From Smittia aterrima (lineage: Eukaryota; Arthropoda; Insecta; Diptera; Chironomidae), in assembly GCA_033063855.1 (NCBI GenBank), contig CP093830.1, positions 23,250,854 to 23,314,853 on the forward strand: DNA of 64,000 bases. The letters are read 5' to 3'. Made by a program: the position numbers and the translations under genes. Below the pieces are notes generated by a model. That model searched no databases, was not told where the DNA came from, and worked only from the letters and a program-made list of their open reading frames with translations. This document shows, piece by piece, positions 55,052-64,000 of this stretch. The stretch's first letter is position 1. Each line of letters opens with the position of its first letter.

Positions 55052-56661
55052 ATGTCTCACAATCTAAATAGAAGAACTTCAAGCAAGGGGGGAATGCAAT
55101 ATTCTCGTGATGACGAATATAACGTTTGGATAAGGTCTTGCGAGAAAGAAATTATTGAACCGATTGAAGGAGTAGTCACTGGAGAAATTCCTTCATGGAT
55201 CAAAGGAAGTTTATTCAGGAACGGTCCGGGAAGCATCAAAGTCGGAGAAATGAGCTACAATCATTTGTTTGATGCTGCAGCTTTAATCCATCGTTTCAAC
55301 ATTGAAGAAGGCAAAGTTACTTATCAATGTAGATTCTTAAAAAGTGAAGCTTACAAGAAGAATCTTGCAGCTAACCGAATTGTGGTTAACGAGTTTGCTA
55401 CTTGTGTGATCCCTGATCCTTGTCAAAGCATTTTCAAAAAAGTTTCATCGATTTTCAAACAAAAGCCATTCTCAGATAACGCGCTAATTAGTATTTACCC
55501 CTTTAATGAAGAAATGTATGCTTTAACGGAGTTCCCTGTCATCTTCAAGTTTGATCAAGAAACATTGGAAACCAATGAAAGAGTAGATTTGAGTCAAAAA
55601 TGTTTAAGTCACTCAGCTCATCCGATTGTCATGGAAGGTATATTTCAATTTAATTCAGTTTGCTATTCCCTGGTAGTGGAGGATCAATCTACATTACTTT
55701 TTTTTCTACAGATGGATCCCTCTACAACCTAGGAACAAGTTTTTCAAACTTCAAGCCATTCTACGACGTCATTTTTTTCCCGAACAGTGAAAACCTTTTC
55801 GAGAATGCAAGAGTAGTCGCAAAAATTCCATCTCGATGGAATCACAAGCTATCTTACATGCACATGTTCGGAATCACTGAAAATTTCTTCGTTATCGTTG
55901 AACAGCCCTACACAATTTCATTGTCTGCTGTCATCAAAACGAAAATCTTTCGGAAGCCGTTTGCATCATGTTTTCAATGGGACGCTCTTAAACCGATCGT
56001 GTTTTATTTGATCGACCGCAAAATTGGAAAAATCGCTTACAAGTTTGAAGCGAAGTCGTTTTGTTTTTTTCATATCATAAATCAATTTGAAACTGATGGT
56101 AACTTGGTGATTGATATTTGCTGCTTTCCTGATGCAGAAGTTGTGGAATCGATGTACATTGAAAGCTTAAAAGGTCTTCCAATGGAATCTGCGGCGAAAA
56201 TTTTCATGGCAGAGCCTCGTCGATTTATTCTTCCTCTCAAGAAGAGTTCAGTTGCAAAAGTTCGTGAAGAATCATTGTGTGATGTTCTTTGCGAGCTGCC
56301 ACGAATTAACGATAAATTCAATGGAACTGATTATCAGTTTTTTTATGCATTAAGCTCAGAAGCAGACATTGGTTTGTCACTTGTTAAAGTTGATATTTTC
56401 ACTAAAAACTCGCTTATTTGGTGCGAAACCAATTGTTACCCCAGCGAACCAATCTTTGTGCAGTCACCAAACTCAACCGCAGAAGATGATGGTGTAATTT
56501 TGGCTTCAATGGTTTGGGGTAAAGCAGAGGAAAATCGGGCAGGTTTACTCGTTCTTGACGCAAAAACAATGAAGGAGTTGGGACGAAGTGAATTTAATGA
56601 ATTACCAGGACCAGTTCCCAAATGCTTCCACGGTTGGTTTGCAGCTAGAAGTGAAAAGTAG
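55052..56661 (+). CDS. NinaB-like carotenoid oxygenase (copy 2)
   Basis: A tandem paralogue 225 bp downstream of copy 1. It has two exons, 55052-55636 and about 55713-56661, joined at VMEDGSLYNLG. The start MSHNLNRRTSS gives only a short leader before NVWIRSCEKEIIEPIEG, so it lacks the long extension of copy 1. The CTTTGTAG acceptor just before the ATG suggests a 5' UTR intron. The four iron-ligand His are kept (SAHPIV, SYMHMFG, FFHIINQFE, CFHGWFA). The first 130 core residues are almost identical to copy 1 while the middle is clearly diverged. That pattern suggests recent gene conversion at the 5' end or strong constraint there. It probably has a different carotenoid preference or tissue. 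A working enzyme is likely. Confidence 0.9.
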
Positions 56662-57185
56662 ACGAGTTTCATAAAATTGCAATTATCTTGGTTTTTCGGT
56701 TTAAATTAATTTGTAACAATGTTAACCGTCTGATTTGAATAAAACTAATTTGCTACTAATACTGCAATGATGTTTGCTGTGACAGAGATTAAACGAAATC
56801 TTTTCCGCCGTGATAGGTCCCAGCAATTACAAATGCATGAGGGAATCGACTAAAAATAAACAACTGGCGAGTGACACATGAAAACGTTTCCGAGAAAACA
56901 ATCAAACACAGATTGTGGAAACTAATGATGTTGAAGGGAAAATTTATCATTCAATGTGTCCAATAAAAATATTTAGTAGTCACTGACAACTTGTCACTTT
57001 ATCGTCGAAGCTCTGACTGCAAAGGCAAAACTTCGAAAGGTTAAACAATCGAACAGAAGACCAAAAAAATAATCGATTCTCCAAAATGAGAATTGTTTAA
57101 ACATTTACGCGAGAGTTTCGAAATCATTTTATTCAGTTGTTCAGAAAATCTCGTCATATCAACACACAATTCTCATCTCATCACG
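56662..57185. other. Intergenic region between ninaB-like copy 2 and ADGF
   Basis: About 520 bp with no gene or repeat recognised. It should contain the ADGF promoter, but no clear TATA box was seen. Confidence 0.5.
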
Positions 57186-59047
57186 ATGGGATTTCTTAGT
57201 TTAATTTTGTTTGAATTAACATGGTGCGCATCGTGCATTGCAATCAGTGCATCGTTCAACAAAGAGCTTTGTGAGTAAATAAAACAAAACTTATGGGCAG
57301 TCATGTCACGAATATTATTTCAAGATTATGACGATGTTCGCTCGAATATTATCGCAGCAGAAAATTTGTTGCGAACTGGAGGAAATATTTATTTAAACAG
57401 ACGCGAGCAAGCAGCGGAAGAAATTCTTTTAAACATGAAAAAGAAATCAATTGAGATGGGAATTTCAAATCCAAGTTTGTACGCTCCATCAATGCATTTT
57501 TTTCAAGCTAAATCGCTGATCGACAAAGATCCAATTTTTGATGTGATCAAGAAATTTCCAAAAGGTGCGTAGTACAGCTTAAATACTTTAACAAAATCCA
57601 TTTTATTATGTTTTAAAAGGTGCTGTTCTTCACGTACACAACACTGCAAGCGTGAGCTCGAAGTGGGTCATTTCTAACTTGACTTATCGTTTTGATATCA
57701 AACTTTGCACGACACGAGATGGAATCAAGATATTTGAAACTGTGTGAGTCATGAATTTGTCCAACCAAAATCAGAAAATATTTCTTAAAATTGACTCAAT
57801 CACAGTGAATCAAAGCTTTGCGTAGACGACCCCGTTCTGATAAGAGAATTGCGAGCAACGAATGGGAGCACTCAGGCCTTTGACAACAGTTTGGAGCAGT
57901 TGATAAACCTTTTCACGGAACAGCCTTCGATAGATTTGCCCGATGGTCAGTTTGTTAATTAGTTTAAAAAAAAAATTTCTTGATAAAATATTCTTTGAAT
58001 CCAGTAAACTCGGCATGGGAGAAATTTCAAAACATGTTCAAGACTGTGAATGGAATATTCTCTTTCGCCCCAACTTATCTGGCCTACCATCGACAATTAT
58101 TAGAAGAACTTTACGATGATAATATAATGTACGCAGAAATTCGCTCGGGTTTATCAGAGGTTCGTTAAATTTCGCTCTAGAAGAGTCGATCCAATTTATT
58201 CTTTCACAGATAGAAAACGAAAATGGAAAAATGCTAAGTAGCGAGCAAGTTGTCCAGCTTCTTCTTGATCTGGTTAAAGATTTTAAGAAAGACCATCCAA
58301 AGTTTCTGGGAGTAAAATGGATCTTAACTCTTTCAAGAAACTCAGACCTTTTGCCAGGAGATGCTAAAATGCAGCGATTTGTCGCCTTGAGGCAGAAATA
58401 TCCTGATTCCATTATCGGCTTTGATTTAGTTGGTCAAGAAGACTTGGGAAAACCTTTAAGCAGCTACGTGAGTAAACTGAAAGATATATCGCAGAATGGT
58501 AGATTCTTTTTTCATGCTGGCGAAACGAACTGGTTCAACACAAATGGAGATCTAAATTTAATTGACGCAATTTTGATGAATACTAAAAGACTGGGGCACG
58601 GCTACAGTCTTTACAAGCATCCGGTACTTTGGGCAGCTTTCAAAGAAAAAGATATCGCGATAGAAATCAATCCTCTTTCGAATCAAATACTTCATCTTGT
58701 GCAGGATTTAAGAAATCATCCTGCGGCTTTTTATATTTCAGAAAATGTTCCAATTGTTGTAAGTTCAATCTAGATTCAATATTTTTTGATTGAATCTAAG
58801 TTATTCCTTTTAGATCTCAAACGATGACCCTGGATTTTGGGGCGCTAAAGGATTATCTTACGACTTTTACTTTGCTTTCATGGCGTTCACACCAGCAGAC
58901 GCAGGTCTTCAAATCCTCAAGCAGCTTTCTTGGAATTCAATAAAATATTCAGCGCTTTCTAAGCAAGAAAAAAGTGAAGCCGCAATTATTTTTAAGGATT
59001 CTTGGGAAAAATTTATTGAATATCTTTTAACTCTCAAAAAAAATTAA
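57186..59047 (+). CDS. Secreted adenosine deaminase of the ADGF/ADA2 family
   Basis: ADGFs are secreted zinc enzymes converting adenosine to inosine. In flies they control extracellular adenosine. About seven exons join from MGFLSLILFELTWCASCIAI (signal peptide) through FQDYDDVRSNIIAAE, LHVHNTAS, LFTEQPSIDLPD, YAEIRSGLSE and the C-terminal ISNDDPGFWG to KKN-stop at 59047. Zinc and catalytic residues are in place: His-x-His in LHVH, FFHAGETNW (His and catalytic Glu), RLGHGY (His), and the NDDPG Asp pair. The Asp that usually follows HxH in the family (HxHD) is Asn here. The N-terminal growth-factor-like segment is present but shortish. Total length near 500 residues is typical. The tissue and subgroup (ADGF-A to E) are not decidable by eye. 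Confidence 0.9.
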
Positions 59048-59409
59048 AGTTAAAATTGGTTTCACAACTTTGGAATCGTTTGCAATAAAACACACATTTT
59101 GAGACATGGAACTTTAAAAATTTCTTCATTTTATCTTAAATACTCAATATCAATATTCACGAGATTATTCATTCGGACTAACTGCCAACTTGACTCATTT
59201 ATTTAATAAAAGCGAATATTCTGAAAATTATTTTATCAACGCCGAAGATTGACGAAGAATTAATTATAAATGTACGGATTTAGCTTATAATTTTGCAGAC
59301 ACAAGTATTGCATTCTCTTCGCAAAAAGAATAATAAGATCATCATGCGTATTGTTTATGTTGAAATCATTTCATTTTTGAAGTCTTCGGTCTTCGTGACT
59401 TAAAGCTTT
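59048..59409. other. Convergent 3' ends of ADGF and sponge
   Basis: About 360 bp between two convergent stop codons. Poly(A) signals for both strands are likely here, and no gene was seen. Confidence 0.5.
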
Positions 59410-62400
59410 TTAACAACATGTTTGATTGGGTGGAGGATTATCGCAAAAACATTCCTCGCATTCGTTCTCAACAGGGATTATATTTGGATCGCAACACGAA
59501 AGTATTTCCTGGTTGGCTTCGTAGTCACAACATGGAACCGTTTGACAATTTAAATTATCATTGCCAATCTCAGCAAAATGTTGTTGAATCGGAGGTATTG
59601 GCGGAAGCGGTAGGCTTTCTGAAGTCGAATCCGATGATAGATTTGTGAAGCTTTCATCATCTTCATAGCTTTGATTGCTGCTGACAAATTTTGGGGGAAG
59701 GGCAGGTGGAGATTCCATTGATTCATTGGAGTTCATTTGGGCATGATGAACAAATTCTTCAGGATTGGAACTCGTCTTCTGATGTCCCCGAAGTGAATGC
59801 GGCAGATAATATCCACTATTCATCGGCAAAGAATTTGTGCTTGACGAGTAGGCATTGTTGTTTGCTTCGTGTTGAGAGTTCGTCGAAATTCCTGAGTCAC
59901 GTTGCATAATAATTACATCAGATTCCTCATCGTAATCAAGTTCTGACTCGAGAGATATATCAACGACTGAGTAAGGAATACGTTGACTTCTTCTTGGGAT
60001 GTTTGGAGCATCGCCAGGTGAGTCAAAGAATTGCGGATTTGACATTCGTTTATCTGGCGTATAGCGAGGTGGTAGTGGAGGAGCTCCTGAGCTTCCACTT
60101 TTAGGCGGAACTTCTGGACTGTTGACATATTCGAATGTACTTTTTGAAGGACGAGGTGGCGCATGACCTATCGGTAAAATTTCCGGAAGCTCCAAAGACT
60201 TTCGTGACATGCTACCATATCCATTGTTCTTAATCTGTGAGTACGTGTCATCGTGATCATAATCACTTCGCTGTGCTGAAATTGGTAATGGCGGTAGAGG
60301 AGTATTGATTATACTTTCAGACTTTTGACGGCGAACTTTCCCCCAACAGTTAAGACTTTCACGGAAATGATTAAAGCGCTCGACCAGCATCTTGTGAAGA
60401 GGTTGAACTTCAGTTGGGGCCAACTTGCCGTGTAAATCTAAAGCACTATCGAGAACTTGCATAATGTTAATAATGAGACTGCGAAGCTTTTGAACGTTTG
60501 GATCTTTTCCTTCTGATGAATTGAGATAAGCATCTGAGAAGAATGCTTCTTGATATTTTGGAATGCCTCCTTGTACATTTGCATCGATAGTTCCTTTAAG
60601 CCTCATTGTGAAAGGGCTTAAATTACGCTTGCTGTCGATCTTGTATTGGTTTATCAAATCTTCGAGTTCCTTCAGAGTGTTGGCCATTGTTTCGCATGCG
60701 ACTTCAACAGGAGGCAATTCACGTGCGCTTTGTTTTTTGATTTCAAACCAGCGAAGAATATTTGGAAGCGGTTCAGATATTTCAATTAAAGTTCTTTCTA
60801 TCCAAAGTGATTTGAATTCATTATTTTTATCAACAGATCCCTTGTTAACCGGTCGATCATGTTGGAATTTGGTAACATCGTTGACGTCATAATATCTGGC
60901 GATTTTGTCGGGAACTACATTTGTTGCATTCTTTAAATGATTCGTATCGCTGATTGGCCGAACAGTGCTGATCTGACAGTATTGCTCGTTGGAATTTGTT
61001 ATTGAAGTATCGGGCGGAGAATTCTTTGTATAAAGTTGAGCTGAAGCGAATTCTGTTTGCAAACGTTGAGTGAACGCTCCAATGCGTTCGTATTCAAGCC
61101 CTCGATAAACGAATTGTTTGTTCTATAAATAAAATTTATTTATTTCAATGCTGCGATCAAAGAAAAATATTTAAACTCACCCTAACAAACAACGGAAATC
61201 CTTTTCCGAAAAATCCGACTCGGAAGTATTCTGGTTCCGGCCTGATTTGTGTTAAAATATTTTGGAAAAACTTTGCTTCTGTTGTTAAAATGTCGCTCAA
61301 CTTGTTGTAATCATAGAGTTTCATTTCATAAAAATGAGCGAGCTCCTTGCAAAGTGGAACCCCTTTTTCCCAGCACTTGCCCTTGTCGAAATAGCTGAAA
61401 ATCCAAATTTATTTCATTTCGAAATCAAATTAAATGAAAGCAGACTTAATTTAAAAAATAACCTTATAATTTGCTGGTACAACTTCTCTTTACGCTTCCA
61501 TTCAGGTTGTCCATTGTTGTCATGGGGTAAGAAAGTTAAAGTATCATTTTCCCAACTTAACATGTCAGCATACAACTTGAGAGTGAAGCCAGCTTCGATG
61601 TAATTCTCCGCATGACAATGCAAGTCGTGGAGTTTATAAATGTATCTGAAAGCAGTAAGTTTGATTCTTATCGATTGAATCAAAAAAAAAATCCTAGAAG
61701 CTCTTGCCTCAAATACATTTCCTTTCTGTTGAACTCAGTTTTATAAAAGTTCAACAAATTGACAGTGCAAGTCATTCTCTTATCGCGATTCTCGTCACCT
61801 TGCATTACACTACGATAATCAAGAAGTCTCTCTAGAAGTTGTGTAACTGAATTAATAAACGCGAAGCCAGTTTCACGCCAAGGTGGATTCTCAGCTTCGA
61901 CATGTTCATGTAATCTAAAAAGAAAAATTATTTAGGAAAATTTGTATAATTTTTTAGTAAACATAATTTTTTATAAGATTGTGAACGCAAAAAGAAAGTA
62001 CACACTCAAAAACAGTACACAACTTGGTTGGCCAAGGGTTTAACAAAAGTAATTCTCGACTTACGCAATACTGAGATCCTCCCTGAGATAAATTCGAGTT
62101 GAGAAATAGAAAATTTAGGATTTTGGTCTAAACTTTTATGTTTTGTTCCAGTAGTAACCTCATAGATGTTTAATTACTTACATTGTGCTGAACAACTCTC
62201 GATATTCATCATCTCCCTTATTCTCGCTAATCAGAAGATCTAACTTGTCGATAAGTTCACTCTCAACTAGCCGAAAGCTCCCACGGGCCGATTGTTCGCA
62301 CTGCATCATATCGTAGAAAACTGAGAGGGTTGCCTTTCTCAAAGCTGGTTCAGGAACTAGAGTAACCTCGAGAAAGCTTCCAACCATAGAAGGAATGAAG

Positions 62401-64000
62401 TGAAGCTTGTGATTTCCAAGTTGGCTCCACATGGACAAGATTTGAAGACCCATGCTGACTCGCATATCTTGATAAGTATTCAGGATTTTTCTTCGCTTAG
62501 CTTCGCTATATAATAAAGAAAAATTTAATAAAGAAAATATTTTTTCTCGGAGTATTTACCGATAATGCTCGAGTTGAAGACTTGGCTGAGTAAGGAATGT
62601 AACAGCGAGGCTGAAGTAGGAGCACCACAGTTGCGAATCAAAGGAGTTCGGGCCCAGAAACCGATAGACCAACGGTTTTGCAAACTCTTCGAGTGCTTTT
62701 CGAATAATATCATTTGCTGACATCTTCATTACAAGCCAATCGTTCGGAAAGATGTCTTGAGACAAAAGTTCCTTGAAGACCAACAGCGAACGATGAAGAA
62801 AGTCTTTCAATTCTTTAGTTTCTCCACAAATGCTCAATTCATCAAAAACCATTTTGTAATGATCTTCTTCCATCAATTCCAGTAAACCCAAGAGAACAGC
62901 AATCAATGAACTCAAAACGTTAGGTGAAGCTGTGAGAATGATCATTACAGTTTCCGTCAAAACGCCTAGAATGTTGCGGCAAAGTTCGTATAATTCCAAG
63001 TCGATGTTTTCTTGTCTCTTCTTCTTCACTTCATTCAAATGAATTAAAATCTCTCCGAGAATTTCGGCACAAAGCTTAAGTTCATCTCGTTTGCTTAGAT
63101 GATAAGCAAGATGCTTACATCCGATCACAAGAATTATGGATCGAGCGTCATCGTTATTGTGAAACAATTTTCCACTTACGAGATCCTTCAATGAACGAAG
63201 TTTCGCTTTTACTAAATTTGGGTTAGCATCACGCGGAACTGCATCGATGAGATTTCGAATTAACACTCCAATATCGCATGGTGGCAAAGTGTCTTCAAGT
63301 TGCTCCATAACAACTCCAAAAGCATCAAGAAGAGCTTCTTGAGTTGGCAGAGTTGTTTCTGTGCTTGGGGCCGCCAACATTTGATCAAGTGAGATGAAAA
63401 CCATTTGAAAATCACGTCTAAATGATTCCTCAAATTGATTTCCAGTCGCTTCAGCGAACAATTTCCTTGATTGAATAATCAACTTGAAAATGTACTCGAT
63501 TGATTCAAAGCATTTTTGAATAGGTTCAGGTCTGTCTGAAGTTGTAAGCCATTCTGCGCAATGCTGGACGCTACTTAGTAAGCCCTTGAAAATGGACAAA
63601 TTATTGTAAACAAAATCGCGTGCATAATATATTTCATCAACAATTACCTTATAAACCAACGCTGCTGCAAAATGATTCTCGATATACGCATCGATTACTG
63701 GTTTAAAATGTTGGAATTTATTGCTTTGAAGGAGACTGAAGATACTCACGAGAACGTGGAACACCAAGCCACTATGTTCTGTGGAATTACCATCTTCTGT
63801 TGAGAATAGCGCAAAGAGAGCATCAAGAACGTCCTGCAGAAACTTAACAAGTTCTTCGTCGTCTAATCTTAAAACACGCGTTAGAGAGTCTTGTATTTTC
63901 TCAGGATGTTTTTTCCACTGAAGTAACTAAAATATTGAAAAAATAATATTTAATAAAATAATTAAAAATATAACGATATTTTAGATTAAATAGGATTATA
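59410..64000 (-). CDS. spg: Sponge, DOCK3/DOCK4-type Rho/Rac guanine-nucleotide exchange factor (3' part, runs off the window)
   Basis: DOCK proteins work with ELMO to activate Rac or Rap at the membrane. Only the C-terminal half lies in the window, and exons continue past 64000. The armadillo-like middle (about 63.9-62.5 kb) leads into the DHR-2 GEF domain (about 62.4-60.4 kb): FGKGFPLFVRNKQFVYRG then EYERIGAFTQRLQTEF, VNKGSVDKNNEFKSLWIERT, LPNILRWFEI and GGIPKYQEAFFSDAY. Wording such as EFKSLWIERT and GGIxxYQEAFF is closer to vertebrate DOCK3/4 than to DOCK1/2/5, so I choose sponge over myoblast city. The last 250 residues are Ser/Pro-rich with SH3 ligands (PPLPPRYTPDKR, PPALPPKF, LPLPPIPP). 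The protein ends with a Cys-rich tail (CCDPN, CEECFCDNPPPNQTCC), which is unusual. Confidence 0.9.

Noticed and set aside
59410..64000. Myoblast city (DOCK1/2/5 type)
   Set aside because: The DHR-2 wording (EFKSLWIERT, GGIxxYQEAFF, PLHKMLVERF) fits DOCK3/4 better, so Sponge was preferred.

Overview
The window is nuclear DNA of an insect, most likely a nematoceran fly. The genome is AT-rich and animal genes have short (about 50-80 nt) GT-AG introns. The gene set includes dipteran-type arylalkylamine N-acetyltransferases, a fly-type NinaB carotenoid oxygenase, a secreted ADGF adenosine deaminase, and a PAN/ZP cuticle-matrix protein. A chironomid midge is my best guess, but nothing here fixes the species.

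Layout. Bases 1-2545 hold one large minus-strand exon of a type II membrane protein (possibly a Fam20-like Golgi kinase). Bases 2546-21656 are gene-poor and contain a repeat-built element with terminal inverted repeats (10.1-11.7 kb), a small three-exon gene for a secreted Ser/His-rich peptide (15.8-16.2 kb) and a short-period tandem repeat (16.5-16.7 kb). From 21.6 kb the window becomes gene-dense: threonine aldolase, UBE2O, nudE, two tandem aaNAT-like genes and the 3' part of an S28 peptidase gene, all on the minus strand. Bases 34.6-43.0 kb form an unusual block. It holds a 694-residue Fanzor (the eukaryotic TnpB-like RNA-guided nuclease family) set in structured, repeat-containing DNA, a 137-bp tandem array, and a plus-strand gene joining a PARP-type zinc finger and a PARP1-type WGR domain to C2H2 fingers with no ADP-ribosyltransferase domain. 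The first coding stretch of an S28 peptidase lies just beyond this block, so the block sits between two S28 fragments. After it come an SLC18 vesicular amine transporter-like gene, a PAN/ZP transmembrane protein, LRRC40, two tandem ninaB-like genes, an ADGF, and the 3' part of the DOCK3/4-type gene sponge, which runs off the right edge.

The genes do not form one pathway. aaNAT and the SLC18 transporter both touch monoamine handling, but they are separated by the mobile block and I do not infer co-regulation. The strongest candidates for something new are the Fanzor locus with its structured 3' flank and modular repeats, and the neighbouring PARP-derived zinc-finger chimera. Several gene ends were corrected by finding short exons by eye: the last exons of UBE2O and of the first aaNAT, and all of the secreted peptide gene.
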